Counted from the first letter of the stretch, positions 1-11,673 are shown. The stretch is DNA of 64,000 nucleotides from Sesamum alatum (GCA_034509735.1 JACGWO010000006.1:6897001-6961000), one strand, 5' to 3'. The notes: generated by a model from the letters alone, not told the origin. Made by a program: numbers and translations.

Positions 1-25
1 AATTTTTTAAATCATAAAAAAATTA

Positions 26-809
26 GGGTTAAATACAGTTACCACCTCTGAATTATCCACCCTACATCAATTACCCCCCTAAAGTATTAAAACCTTCAAA
101 ACCCCGCTGACCTTCTAAACCCATTAATTTTAAAGTTACAAAAGTTCATTTTACCCTTACTAAAAGTTGATTTATGAAAAAAAATTAAAGAGATTTTTAA
201 AATACGAAAACCACTCTTTTTTTTAAATTTTATCTAATTCTATTTTCACTTGTTCATCGAGCTCTTTTTATTTTTATAATTCTAAAATATTGTAGCTCAT
301 TTTATTTTCGTTTCACTTATTTGTCAAACCAAGTTAAAAATAAATTTATATATTCATATAATTATCTCATTTATAATTACCATATATATAAATATATATA
401 TTAATTGTATATATTTTTTTATTAGCTCGTGATCAGCTCTTTCGATTTTATTAATTGTATATTTATTTAAGTAAATATATATATATATATATGCATGTAT
501 AAATTTATTTTTAATTTGGTTTGACAAACAAGGAAAACTAAAATAAAATAAGCTCCAAGTACTTTAGGATTACGAAAATAAAAAGAGCTCGATGAACAAG
601 TGAAACTAGATTAGACAAAGTTTCAAAAAAGAGTGATTTTGGTATTTTAAAAATTCCTTTAATTTTTTTTTTCAAAAAGTAATTTTTAGTAAGGGTAAAA
701 TGGATTTTTTTTTAACTTAAAAATGAAAAGAGTTAGAAGACCAGGAGGGTTTTGAAAATTTTAATACATGTTGGATGAATACTTTAGGAGTGGTAACTGT
801 ATTTAACTC
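26..809. repeat. Foldback MITE, MULE-like (copy 1)
   Basis: The two ends are inverted copies: GGGTTAAATACAGTTACC at the left and its complement at the right, with arms of roughly 330 bp pairing through the fcore words for 'gagctc' and 'ttgtcaaacca'. The centre is AT-rich. Flanking 9-mers are AAAAAATTA (17-25) and AAAAATTTA (810-818), 8 of 9 alike, which suits the 9-bp duplication of Mutator-like elements. It has no coding capacity. A second copy lies at 14951-15803. Confidence 0.75.
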
Positions 810-1008
810 AAAAATTTATATGTAATTACAATAAATTTCAACGGGTGACAATTGGTTGTATTTTGCCACTCTTCTATTTCAAGTCAAAAGAGGCATCGGA
901 CGGAGAATCATGGGCCAAAGGGTAAACTTTAAAAGCTCGTAGAATCAATGACCACTAAAATTTCGATCATACTTATCATAGGCGCCAGTGAAAATTAAAT
1001 AAAAATTA

Positions 1009-1268
1009 GGATAAATTATAATGACATTCCTTGAGGTTAGATCCAATTACACAAACACTTTTTGTCTTTTGTAAAATTATAGCTACACTCCCCGAGGTTG
1101 TAATTGTATTACAACTATACCATCTATTCAAAGGTAAAGCTTATACTAATACCCCCTAAAAAATAGTACACTAACACCCCTCAGAGGGTGTAATTGTAGT
1201 TTCGCAAAAAGACAAAGGATGTTTATGTAATTAAGCCTAACCTCAGGAAATGTCAATGTAATTTACCC
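1009..1268. repeat. Foldback MITE, MULE-like, with perfect 9-bp TSD
   Basis: A 260-bp hairpin begins GGATAAATTATAATGACATT and ends with the near-complement of that stretch. It is flanked on both sides by the identical 9-mer TAAAAATTA (1000-1008 and 1269-1277). The 9-bp duplication places it with Mutator-like non-autonomous elements. There is no coding content. Confidence 0.8.
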
Positions 1269-1472
1269 TAAAAATTAGGGTTGGGCGTTCAATAAAAATG
1301 AACTTAATCGAATTGAGTCAAAATTATTATAAATAGAAAATTTGATAGACCAAAATGTTATTCAACCCAGTTTCAATAATTACCAAATATTTTTCAGTAT
1401 TTCGGTCCGGTATTTTGCAAATGGGATTTTTATTAAATACCGGTATAATAACACCGTACTCTAATGAGTTTT

Positions 1473-1940
1473 TATGTAATTATACGTAAATCTCTTGTGG
1501 TTTGAAAATTATATTTAGTATCTTTGGGTTTGCTTTCGTCTAACAAATAATCCATCTATTAGTCAAATTTACCGAATTTGCTGATATTAACAAAAAAAAT
1601 TGAATGAAAATTCATAATTACCCCCGATTGACTTATTACAGGTTAAACAAATCTTTTTATGACCAACTACTCTTATACATCTTTACACGTTAATACACGT
1701 GAAAGATGTATATCTTTACTTTTATAAGGGTAATTTAGTTAGAAAATATTTATTTGACCTATAGTAAGACAGTAATCAGGCAATCGATGGTAAATATCAA
1801 TTTTCACCCAATTTTTTTGTTAATATCAACAAATCGATGAATTTTGACTAATGGATGGACGTATTTGTTAGATAGAAGCAAACCTTAAGGGTACTATAAG
1901 TAATTTTTTTAACCACATGGGTTTACATATAATTACATCA
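1473..1940. repeat. Foldback MITE-like element
   Basis: The left arm (about 1473-1560, containing TTTGCTTTCGTCTAACAAAT) pairs with the right arm (about 1868-1940, containing TTTGTTAGATAGAAGCAAAC). An internal hairpin near 1670-1715 is built on CTTTACACGTTAATACACGT. The boundaries are approximate. A diverged partial copy is at about 15810-16170. Confidence 0.6.
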
Positions 1941-2537
1941 AACTTTAGGGGAGAGCGATATAATTATCCCTTAAATATATAGATATTGTTAAAAAATAAG
2001 TATTTAAATTTTATCTCACTTAAGAATAATCTATACTCTATATAAATGTGTGAATATTCAAATTATTTATTTTCCATTATGAAAAGACAAATATACCCTC
2101 ATTTAAATATTGTTAATTTATATTACAGATTCTGGAATTTTTAACAATTTAGAATTCTAAATATTCTAAACCTCCTCCATATAAATTTAGGACAAAAACC
2201 TAAATCGTGAATCATGAATGAGCCCAATTACACATACTTGTCATGCATTAAATTTTAATAACATTCACAAAAAAATTATATTATAAAAATAGTTATAGAA
2301 AAAATAAAATTCTAAAGAAAAATTTTAAGAGTCTTAATTGCTCTCAACTACTTAAAGAATGAATAACATATTCAACTAAAAGAATATAATATGCCAAATA
2401 ACATTTCAACACAATTACTTTTCTAGAAGAAATCTTAATTATATAAGAAAGTTTTAATTTACCATGAAAATAAAATTTAAAATAAACTACACATAAATAA
2501 TATATAAATTACTAATTTAAACTTAAATATATATATA

Positions 2538-3240
2538 ATAACGAATAAATATCAAAATTTAATTACAAATTAAAATTTATATATGGAATGATATTATTAA
2601 AATGAAATTGCTTGTGAAAATTCAACTATTGACTGAATCTCTTAGTACTTGTTTTTTTTAGTATTAGATAATCCTGAATGCTTTACTTTTATATCTATTG
2701 TTTTTTATATTAATTAATAGAATAAAAGTATTACAACAACAAATGCGATATAAAAAATTAAGTTGTAACATAATATATTATTGAATAAGAAATAGATTAT
2801 ACCAATCGGTGCATATGAAAATAATTAGAATAAGAAGTTAAACTAAAAACATATAGAATTAAAAATTGTAATATAAAGGCAAACAATAAAATTTTATACA
2901 ATAATATTTCAAAATTTAGAAGGTAATAAAGCATGTAAATAATACTTTGACAATATTTAAAAGTTGATACTGAAATATAATTAACATTATGATCTTACAA
3001 TACAAAATATTGATAGTATTGTCTAATTAAATTATATTTTTATAATAATAGTCAATAAATAATTAGCTTATAATCATTCAGTATCAATAAATTAAAAATC
3101 AACGATATTCAAAATATAGTAAAAGAAAACATATTACATACACAAATATAATATAGCAAAATCAAACAATAGCAAAGAGACACAATAAAACCTACGAGTA
3201 AAAATTGATTAATTTTATTAAAATGAAATTTCTTCTAAAA
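2538..3240. repeat. Direct repeat, left copy
   Basis: Two blocks here reappear in order and orientation at 4060-4562. The first (2580-2700) shares AATTCAACTATTGACTGAAT and the second (2876-3237) shares AAAATTTTATACAAT and later AAAACCTAC. The left copy carries about 175 extra bases between the blocks (2700-2875). A start motif, ATAACGAATAA, recurs at about 3245, which hints at an older tandem arrangement. It is AT-rich and non-coding. Confidence 0.7.
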
Positions 3241-4059
3241 TGGAATAACGAATAAGTATCAAAATTTAATTACAAATAGAAATTATCAATCTGATTAAAT
3301 TAGAAATGCTATTGAAAATTTAAAAAAGAGTTAACTAATCGATTTAATTTCAATATTAATAGGCTAAAAATACTATGTCCGCCCCCCCTCCACCCCCAAG
3401 ACATTGACATTGAAGAATTAAGAGTATAAATAGTAATATCATAAATAATTTAATTTAAAATCTTATCTTATTGAGTAGTAAATTAACTAATATAATTGTT
3501 GTCCTAACAAGACATATATAACTATTTTTATGTTTTAAAGGTGCATAAAAATTGTAATATTTGGTCCCCTTATATACACTTAACACCACATGGTATTTTC
3601 TTTTGAATAAACAGAGGAAAAGGTGTTATGGAATCAAAATTGCTACTTTTTAATATTTACGGGACTAAAAGTGAGAACCCCAAAATTAATGGACAAAATT
3701 AAAATGGAAAGGACCTAAGTTACGGACTAAAAAAATACTATTTTCCCTTATGAAGATACGAAAAGTAAAATGGTGAGTAAACATTAACACAATAACAATT
3801 TAAATTATAAAATTTTTAAAATAATTATATACTAACACATTAGTAAAATTACATTTTCATATATATTAAGAAAATTAATAAATTTTGAGAGTAAACTTAA
3901 TACAATAAAACATTAAATAAAAAGTGAGTTAATTATATTGAAATTAGAAAAAAAGATGATAAATAAATAAGCCAATGAGATTAATATATTTTTCCAACAA
4001 TAAATTTATAAAAATAACTTAAATTTAAAAATCATGAGTACTAAAGGGAATAAAAATTG

Positions 4060-4562
4060 ATATATGGATAGAATATTATTAAATTGAAATTGCTTATGAA
4101 AATTCAACTATTGACTGAATCTCTTAGCACTTGATTTTTTTGGTATTAGATAATCCTGAATGTTTTACTTTTACATATGTTGTTTCTTTTATAAAGGTAA
4201 AAAATAAAATTTTATACAATGATATTTCAAAATTTAAAAGCTAATAAGCATGTAAAATAATACTTTGACAATATAAAAAAATTGATACTGAAATATTATT
4301 AACATACATTATAGGATCTTACAATATAAAGATTGGTACTATATGTTCCAATTTGATTATAATTTTATAACAATAGTCGATAGATAATTAGTTTGTAATA
4401 GTGTCAATAAATTAAAAATAGATGACATTCAAATATAGTAGTGAAAGAAAACATACAACACACATACAAAATGTAACAAAAAATAAAACAAAAGAAAATA
4501 GGCATTATAAAACCTACAAATAAAATTGATCAATTTATTTTATTAAATTGGAGTTTCTTCTA
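4060..4562. repeat. Direct repeat, right copy
   Basis: This is the right-hand copy of the repeat at 2538-3240 and lacks the extra internal segment. By eye most positions agree, with scattered substitutions and small indels. No termini typical of LTRs (TG...CA) were found at its edges, so I describe it only as a dispersed or tandem direct duplication. Confidence 0.7.
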
Positions 4563-5363
4563 TCCAAGATAAGGACCTTTGACTAATTATTTTTATTTTA
4601 ATATTAATTTTTCGAATATCATTATTTTATATTTTCATATTAATTGGTTTGATACATAATAATGAAATAATCGTTAGTGAATATACGAAATACAAAATTT
4701 TGGAAATATCTTTTTTTTCAATAGTACCAATTAAATTTAGAAAGTGAAATTACAAATAATAAAATTGAATAGTTTCCTTATCGATTTAAATAATTATTAT
4801 GAATTTGTTTGAAAATATAATTGTATAATACGAATGTTTCAATGAAAAAAGTATGAATAATATCATGGACTTAACATAAATGATATATTTACTTCTAAAA
4901 ATATATTTGTATGCGTACATCGCATGTCATGCTTTCTAATTAATATATAAACATGTGTATTGAAACTAACTGTAACAATATAAAAAATAATATTACGATA
5001 TTCGGTAAGGTTCAATCAACTTACACTAGAAATCAATATCGAATCTGTAAAAGAACTGAATCTTTCAATTTGTTTCGATATGTGCCGACTGCCGAGCTTT
5101 TGATTTTCAATTCGAGTGGATTGATTTACCAAACTGTGAACGCCCCTAATAAAAAAACAAAATAATAACTTCGAACTATAAAGCATAATTCTATTCTTCA
5201 AACAAAATTGAACAACTTTAAATAAAAAGAAAAATCTCAAATTAAACTCTTCCAATTAGCTAAAACACATATATGCAATGTATGAAACAACCTCATATAT
5301 ATGTAAAACCAACAGACTATAAATAAAAAAGTAAATATTTTCAATTTTTTTTCTATATATAAC
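4563..5363. other. AT-rich spacer, no gene seen
   Basis: No recognisable gene, repeat boundary or RNA was found. Short open frames on both strands have low-complexity AT-driven composition and no domain resemblance. Confidence 0.6.
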
Positions 5364-6018
5364 TGATGTGAGCAAAAAATGATCAATCAAGAAATTTGAT
5401 TGGGTTGGCTCGAAGTAGGCCTGAATTTCTGCAAGCTTGGACAGGAAATTTGCAAAACAAAAACGTTAGTACTGCGACGCTCAAGTCAGTAAACAATTTT
5501 GGAATAAATTTCTTAAATGTAAAGAAGAAAATGGAGATATTAGGAGAATAATGATGAGCATGAAGTGTGCAAAAAATACGATTTTAACAAGAGATTCAAG
5601 AATTTTTTAGAGTAGAGAGACGTTACTTTGCCCAGCTAGGATGGTTGGTATTTATAGGGGGGAGTTCTTCAAAGTAGGAGAGTCCTGGTGGATTAAGACT
5701 CGTCAGGGCTGACGCCTTCCTAGAGTTCCTGCGTGATAGGCCTCTTGAGAAGGAGGGGGGTGGTTATGGTATCCTCCCTGGATAAGGGGGAGTTTTTAGA
5801 TAACCTTTATCCTAAACTTCCTCGACCGAGTATATCTCCTTCTTCACAAGTCCTTCCTCCGCGGTTCTTTCTTCCTGGGCTCTGGTGGGCCTCCTTTTCT
5901 GGCCTGGGTCTGGCCTCTTTTCTTTAGGGGAGCCCTTGAGGTTTGTTGGATCCTTCTATTGGGCTTAATTATCTTTGGCCAAGGATAGGGGCCAGCCCTT
6001 TTGGGGTATTATCAATCA
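5364..6018 (-). mobile_element. LTR of Tat-lineage retrotransposon (minus orientation)
   Basis: Read on the minus strand, this begins TGATTGATAATACC just after a polypurine tract and ends ...GCTCACATCA, giving TG...CA ends over about 655 bp. A TATA box (CTATAAATACC on the minus strand, plus 5648-5658) lies in the middle, as expected at an LTR U3/R boundary. A GTTTACTGACTTGAGCG motif near its 3' part is closely matched in the LTR at 32666-33370. The position next to the tract makes it the 3' LTR of a minus-strand element whose remaining internal part runs rightward to about 8000. No matching 5' LTR is in the window. Confidence 0.7.
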
Positions 6019-6040
6019 GTCCCCCCCACTCTGAGGGGGA
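6019..6040 (-). other. Polypurine tract
   Basis: On the minus strand this reads CTCAGAGTGGGGGGGAC immediately before the LTR start. The same purine-rich AGTGGGGG-GAC core precedes the LTRs at 13922 and 32666, which supports one lineage for all three elements. Established role: it primes plus-strand DNA synthesis. Confidence 0.65.
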
Positions 6041-7160
6041 AGGAGCTCCTTCGCTTCCCCCCCCCCCCCCCCCTCCCCCTAGATAGAGGTCTTGCTAAGG
6101 GCCCAAAAGGTAGGGCTTTCGTCTCGATGCTTCACGTCTCTCATATATTCGTATCAAACCTGGGTAGTACCTCTAGTTTCATTATCTTGCAGACTTGAAA
6201 CTTGTAGGTACTACCTAGGTCCTTGGCTCATGCTTTCCTCTAACTCTGGTTCTATATGCATATATTTTCGTTGGTCGTACAGCTGTTAGGATGTACTTCT
6301 GCAATTATATCCTCGTATGGGGCTTTTGTCTGCCTTTGTATGTTTTTTAGCATAGCATTGGCCCTCGCTTTTGGCATGCTATTTTGTTTGTCCTCTGTAT
6401 ATTTGCACAGCATATTTTTGTTGCTTTGCGTTGGGTTGCTTGTTGTTCATTTTTTTTGGATTTCTCTTGCTAGTAGGAAAGTTCTCATTTTGACAGGCAG
6501 GATTGACATTGATTAACAGTCATTTTTTAAGGGAGTAGTGCTCCTATTTATGCTTGCACGTTCATGAGTTGTAAAGGAGGAGTCCTCCTTTTTTATGCTT
6601 TCCTAGGCACATTAGGGAGTCAGTAGCCCCCGTTGTAAATTCCTTCCTTTTTGATTTTATATAGAAGGGATGGGGACCCCGAAAAGCTCCCCGCCACATT
6701 CGGGTAGTTTTAACTAAAAAAAAAATAGGGACTCGTTAATTTTTGGGGAAGTGAGACTTCCTTCATTAGTTAGGGAAGGTTAGCAGCCTTTGCAGGCCTC
6801 AAGGCCCTAACTGTACCGCAGGAATGATGACTAGGTTTGATTTGATGTTTTGGCACCCAGTATCCCAGAAATGCGGACGTGTGGCCCCCAATCGCCTTAC
6901 GTGGAGGATGGTTTTCGATAACCGCCCACACCTGTCGTCGCTTATCTACCATAACCGCCCAATGAGGGGCGGTTATGCGCATGTACCATCAGTTACCGTA
7001 GCACCTCTCTCCTCGCCCTTGTAACCGCGCCCATAAGGTCCTATTTTTTCCTTATTTCCTTCTACCTTCGTCTTCTGAAAGAGATCTTGAAGCCTTCTTA
7101 CTTGTAAGTTTATCTTCTTCCTTAGCTTGTTGCCTTCTTTGTCATTCTTTCCTTCTTTTT
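6041..7160. other. Retrotransposon 3' internal region (aORF leader)
   Basis: This GC-richer stretch lies between the polypurine tract and the antisense ORF. It includes a long C-run (6056-6073), pyrimidine-rich segments and a palindrome at 6950-6977. No host gene is visible. Equivalent sequence occurs upstream of the antisense ORF in the element at 31.5-33.4 kb. Confidence 0.5.
6950..6977. promoter_or_regulatory. Palindrome upstream of antisense ORF
   Basis: Arms CATAACCGCCC and GGGCGGTTATG are perfect 11-bp complements around a 6-bp loop, AATGAG. It sits about 190 bp upstream of the antisense ORF start. An extra half-site, GATAACCGCCCA, lies just upstream (about 6917-6928). A partly decayed version is at 32327-32353 in the same relative position. 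Whether it is a protein-binding site or an RNA hairpin is inference. Confidence 0.55.
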
Positions 7161-7163
7161 AGA

Positions 7164-7950
7164 ATGAGCATGTCTTCTTCCCCTGCTTCTTCTCATAAGT
7201 CGGTGCGGTATGTGGAGGCGAGGTATGTGGGCGATGATCCCTCTGGTGGTGCGAGATATGGCCCTGCGGCCACTCGTGGTGCTCGGAGGCGGAGCCTTAG
7301 GAAACCTTCCTGACCTTTTAGGCGTTTGATAGATGAATCAGAGGAAAGAGACGAGAAAGAGTGAGAGAAGGAAGAGGAGGTTGAGAGCTATAAGGGGCGA
7401 GCCAAGATGAGGCCGAAGATTCCTCCCTGGGAGAGGCGAGGGCAGTGCCTAAACAGGAGGAAGAGGAGAGAGAGGCGAGCCCCGTTAAGGCAGACAAATC
7501 CGCCTCTTCCCCTGACACCACCACCTTGAGGGAGGAGTTTGGCATCCCTTCTGACTTTGATATTTATGTCTCTTCTTCTACCGATGTGCCTGAGTGTCCC
7601 CTAAGGGGTGTTTAAGTTTCTTTCTAGCCCAGCTGCGAGCAGGTATTAAGTTCCAGTGCCTTTTCTATCAGTATGTTTCCAATCTGTACCAAGTCCCTTT
7701 GAACCAGTTGAGTCCCAACTCTTTCCATTGTCTTGCCAGCTTTGCCATAATTTTAAGCTTTAATGAGATTCTTATTACAAGTGCAAATTTCGTTTTTTGC
7801 TTTCGTCTGAAGAGGTCTGAGCCGGGGGTCTTCCACTTCTTTCCCCGTCAGGGAGTAGGTTTTCTGCCAGCCCCCAACGCGCCGAAGCGTTGGAGGGGAA
7901 CCTTTTTCTTTGTCTCCCCTCCCCCCTTCCAAGCCTTGGTCTTTTCCTAG
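7164..7950 (+). pseudogene. Antisense ORF (gypsy-type 'Transposase_28' domain), decayed
   Basis: It starts at ATG 7164 with a Ser-rich N-terminus (MSMSSSPASSHKSVRYVEA) and soon hits an in-frame stop near 7311. Later frames give a domain typical of the putative gypsy-type transposon family: EEFGIPSDFDIYV, then LAQLRAGIKFQ, NQLSPNSFHCL, CFRLKRSEPGVFHFFP and WRGTFFFVS (about 7525-7920). Several stops and frame changes separate these pieces, so it is a pseudogene. It reads on the strand opposite to its retrotransposon, between the lost pol region and the 3' LTR. That is where Tat-lineage elements are known to carry an extra antisense ORF of unknown function. The acidic spacer (about 7330-7520) is rich in Glu codons. 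Confidence 0.65.
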
Positions 7951-8109
7951 CCAATGGATTTTAGACCCTCCTTCGGTTCCTTCTTTTATTATAAAGGAAC
8001 GCCCAGTCTAATTTATTTTTTTCTAAATATGTGGTAATAAGATTCAAACATAAAACTTCTTATTTATCATGACTCTAGTACCATATTAAATGATCATCTT
8101 ATTTAAAAA

Positions 8110-8700
8110 GGGTTTAATGCAAACTACCTCTCTGTGATATTGGAAACGAGTAAGTTATCCTCCTGTGGAAAAAAATTAGCAAATTACCTTTCCTGTGTTT
8201 TTCAAATAGAGCAATTACACCCTCACGAGATTTCGTGTAATTCACGCGCTTCTTTTTTTAAAGTTTTTAATTTATGTAATTTTTTATTCTAAAATTACAC
8301 TTATACCCTAGTTTAATAACCGCCGAATTTGATTTGAATCTAAGGTCCAAAGATCAATGGTGCAGATTTTGTTAGTTTCAATCAACGGTAAAATTTGAAC
8401 AAACATACAAATTAAATTATACATATATGTAATATATAATTAAAATACATATATTTTATATTCAATTAAAAGTTAAATATGTATAAGTATTTAGGGGGGA
8501 CGGCAGGCAGCGTCGAGGCCACTGACGGGGCAGGGGTGCGGGAGTGGAGGTCGCAATGACAGTGGAGAGAACGACAGAAGGGGGACACGTAAGAGGGAAG
8601 GGGCCGGGTTGGCGACTAGAGATGAAAGGTGAGGGAGAAGGGGAGGGAAATGAGGGCGACGGGAACAGGGGAGGAGGGCAGAGTAATATTTAGAATATTA
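8110..8700. repeat. Half of a foldback element with GC-rich core
   Basis: It starts GGGTTTAATGCAAACTACC, followed by an AT-rich arm and, at 8497-8690, an abrupt purine/GC-rich core. The organisation (arm, AT-rich linker, GGGG/GAGG-rich core) is that of the complete element at 35529-36797. The right arm is missing; a retrotransposon begins about 100 bp further on. The core has no recognisable coding content. Confidence 0.5.
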
Positions 8701-8708
8701 ATTTATAT

Positions 8709-8735
8709 TAATATATATATATATATATATATAAC
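8709..8735. repeat. (AT)n microsatellite
   Basis: Simple alternating AT run between the GC-rich core and the 5' LTR. Confidence 0.85.
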
Positions 8736-8803
8736 AATGTATAATTATGTCTACAAATTAATATTGTATTCTACCATTAACAAAAAAAACACAGTAGGGC
8801 ATA

Positions 8804-9333
8804 TGATAGGGGTAGTACCTCTTATATGCTGAAAAGACATAAATACCCTCAAAAAGAGGTTAAAATTGCATATGGGCCTGATGACCCGCGTACAACACAG
8901 TCGGGTCGCTACCCGCGACCCAGCCCGGATACGCGACCCGAAACCCGAACAAGAGGACCCGAGATCTAGACCCTTGGTCTCCTGACAGCTGAAGCTTTGA
9001 GATGACGCCACGTGGACCAGACAAGTACACGCACTTGGCTCTATAAATACTCATGTTCCACCGCATTAATGGTAAGACATTTTGGATAGCATTCGACATA
9101 TCATTCTACTTAGATCACATTTTTGCCATCTCGAGTCTGAGCTGACTTAAGCATCGGAGGGTCTTCGCCGGGAACGATCCCGGCTAGGCTCACGTTTGCT
9201 CTCTTCTCAGGTACCCTTACTTTCCAGGTGACAGGTGGAGATGCTAACTTAGACGTCACCAAAGATCGCTACCCGCTACCCGGATCAGTCAAGCACAGAC
9301 GTCATCAAAGATCGCTACCCCCCACCCGAATCA
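8804..9333 (+). mobile_element. 5' LTR
   Basis: It begins TGATAGGGGTAGTACC and ends ...CCCGAATCA, two bases before the primer-binding site. The first 390 bp (8804-9193) match 13922-14309. The last 140 bp contain a near 48-bp tandem duplication (about 9247-9290 and 9295-9334) built on GACGTCA-CAAAGATCGCTACCC. Copies of the GGGTCGC/GCGACCC word are frequent near 8900-8945. Confidence 0.8.
9042..9048 (+). promoter_or_regulatory. LTR TATA box
   Basis: CTATAAATAC lies 240 bp into the LTR; the 3' copy keeps CTATAAATATT at 14159-14169. It is the likely core promoter of the element. Confidence 0.6.
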
Positions 9334-9335
9334 GT

Positions 9336-9353
9336 TGGCGCCGTCTGTGGGAA
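9336..9353 (+). other. Primer-binding site
   Basis: TGGCGCCGTCTGTGGGAA directly follows the 5' LTR. This word is common in plant Ty3/gypsy elements as the tRNA-primed start of minus-strand synthesis. I did not identify the tRNA. Confidence 0.75.
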
Positions 9354-9382
9354 TACTCTGAGAAGAGCACTTCAGATTCGAG

Positions 9383-10340
9383 ATGGAAGGACCATCAGGA
9401 GGCGAACAAACACCAGGCGACTTTAACGAACCCATTTCGCGACCTGGAGAGCAAATTCTTCAGATCACCAGAAACGAATTGCAAAGGATGATCGATGAAG
9501 CTGCTAGGAACGCAACTAGAAATGCCATAGTCGAATATGAGAGGCGAACCGCGACCCCGTGTGCGTATGATTCAATGAAACGTCAGTTATTCAAAGGAAA
9601 AGAGGTGGAAGGTGACCCAAATGAGGTGACTAGCAAAGGGATGCCTGAAAAAGGCACAGAAATAAAACTTTCAGATGAAGCATCAAGTAAAAAAGGAAAA
9701 ATCAGGAGAGAGCGTAGGATACCAAGGGTTGAGGTGGAGAACGTGGGTCGCCAAATTGAGAGATTGGGGTCGCAGATTGATGAACTTAAGAGAAAAGGGG
9801 AGGTCGTAGCGCAAAATAGAAACTCACCATTTTCAAACAAAATGTTGATCGAGGTCGTGGATCCCAGCTTTCGAATGCCCGATCTACCTAAATACGATGG
9901 AACCAAAGACCCACTGGATCACATCGCAACGTTTGAATTGGTAATGAACTTGTATGGTCAATCTGATTCTATTAACGCAAAACTTTTTGTGACCACCTTG
10001 ACAGGAAAGGCCCAAGAATGGTTCACCAACTTGCCGAGTGGGGCGATTGATTCATACAAACAGTTGATTCAGAAATTCACTTTCCACTTCGCAAGTAAGA
10101 AAAAATAGAAGAGGTCGGCTACCTACTTGTTCACCATAAGACAAGAGAAAGACGAGTCATTGAAAAGTTTTGTAGGAAGATTCAATAATGGGACCTTAGA
10201 GGTCCAAGACCTTCGAATTGACATGATGATAAGCATTCTTATACATGGGTTGAAGAAAGGACCGTTCGCATCATCACTTGCAAGGGACCCACCCGAGGAC
10301 GTAGAACAATTTGATGAAAATGACACAAAAATACATAGAC
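9383..10340 (+). pseudogene. gag, interrupted
   Basis: The first open segment (9383-10108, 241 residues) has a basic, coiled N-terminal half and then the retrotransposon gag domain: MPDLPKYDGTKDPLDHIATF, GKAQEWFTNLPSG and SYKQLIQKFTFHFAS. A TAG at about 10106 breaks it, but the same frame continues with FTIRQEKDESLKSFVGRFN and MISILIHGLKKGPFASSL to about 10320. There the frame shifts; KYIDEEEMNAMKDGG-like sequence, normal after this domain, is seen in another frame. Function in an intact element: structural capsid protein. The start was chosen as the first Met after the leader, 30 bp past the primer site. Confidence 0.75.
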
Positions 10341-10739
10341 GAGGAAGAGATGAACGCGATGAAAGATGGTGGATGGTCAAGCAGAGGTCGCGATGCTGGT
10401 CGAGATCGCAGAAGAAGATAGACGGATTCTTCAAAGAATGGAATCCCGTGACCCTGAGCAAGAGGAGAGGAAAGAGAGAAGGGAGAGATCGAGAAGCAGG
10501 TCAAGGACTAGGGAACAATTTCTCAAAAGAGAACATAGAGGAAAAAAGTGACAAGGCAGGTGATAACGCTCCTATGAAATGAGCCGTTCATACAATTGCA
10601 GGACCTACTGGAGGAGACCCCGCGAGGTCGCGAAAGAGGTACGCCGGAAGCAACTGTTTTGAAAGAGATGGTTTGAAGGTTGAGCAGGAAGAGGAGATCA
10701 CCTCTAGCAGAAATGACTTTTCATTAGAGATGGAGTCGT

Positions 10740-11600
10740 AGAACGACCCAATGGTGATCAAGATGGACATTGCAAATTTTTTGGTGCACAAGGTATTAGT
10801 TGACAAGGGTTATGAGCCAAGGAGGAGAACATCGATCGCAGTAGTGTCCACCTATCACCTGAAGATGAAGCTCCCAACAAGACATGGAATAGACGAGGTG
10901 AGGAACGACCAGAGGGAGACTAGAAAGTGTTACAACCTATTCTGAAAAAGGGTGAAGGTGATGACATAAAGATCAAAAGAAAGATAGTGGCCGTGCACCC
11001 GATTAAGAAGATGGACACCGTAAAGAAGTCTAAGCCCGAGTGGATAGAACCAGTAGGAGAGCATAAGACGATCCAACTGGTGCAAGGAGAAGCAAGTAAG
11101 ACGACCAGAATTGGGTCGTGTATGACCTCAAGCTTGGAGACGATGGTGATCGAGCTTCTCAAGGAGAACACAAGTTCGATCAGTCAAACAAAAGAGGACG
11201 TTTGGGGTCAAGCGAAACAAGATCATCAAGGTGGAGGTGAACAAATTGCTAGAAGTCAGGTATGTGACAGGTGGAATACACCCAGTGATTATCAAACGTG
11301 GTGATTGTGACAAAGGTATCAGGAAAGTGGCGAATGTGTATGGACTTCACGGACTTAAACAAAGCGTGCCCTACCCCCGATCTCGAAGCGACTTGTTGGT
11401 AGACTACCGTAGCGGGCGCGTTGTTCAGCAAGATGGATGCATACCAAGGATACCACCAGATTTTCATGGCGGAATAAGACAGAGATAAGACGTCTTTCGT
11501 AATTGAAAATGGTATTTACTGTGATAATGAAATTTGACGTGAAAAATGCAGGACTTATCTACAAAAGAACGTACAGGCAACAAGATTTGGAAGGAAAAAC
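10740..11600 (+). pseudogene. pol remnant (protease and reverse transcriptase)
   Basis: Protease-type sequence MVIKMDIANFLVHKVLVD is present, but the expected active-site stretch is lost after LVDKG. Downstream STYHLKMKLPTRHGIDEVR and KTIQLVQGEASKTTRIG are linker pieces typical of Tat-like polyproteins. RT pieces appear in three frames: GKWRMCMDFTDLNKACP (about 11320-11370), MDAYQGYHQIFMAE (about 11433-11475) and DKTSFVIENGIYC (about 11487-11525). The sequence then passes into tandem repeats near 11670, so the catalytic YxDD region, RNase H and integrase are missing. Several stops and shifts make it non-functional. Confidence 0.75.
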
Positions 11601-11673
11601 CCTGCCTCGACCGTGGAACATCCGTAACTTGGAAGAAATTTTACGCGTAGGCGTAGCATGCTATCAGGAAGCT

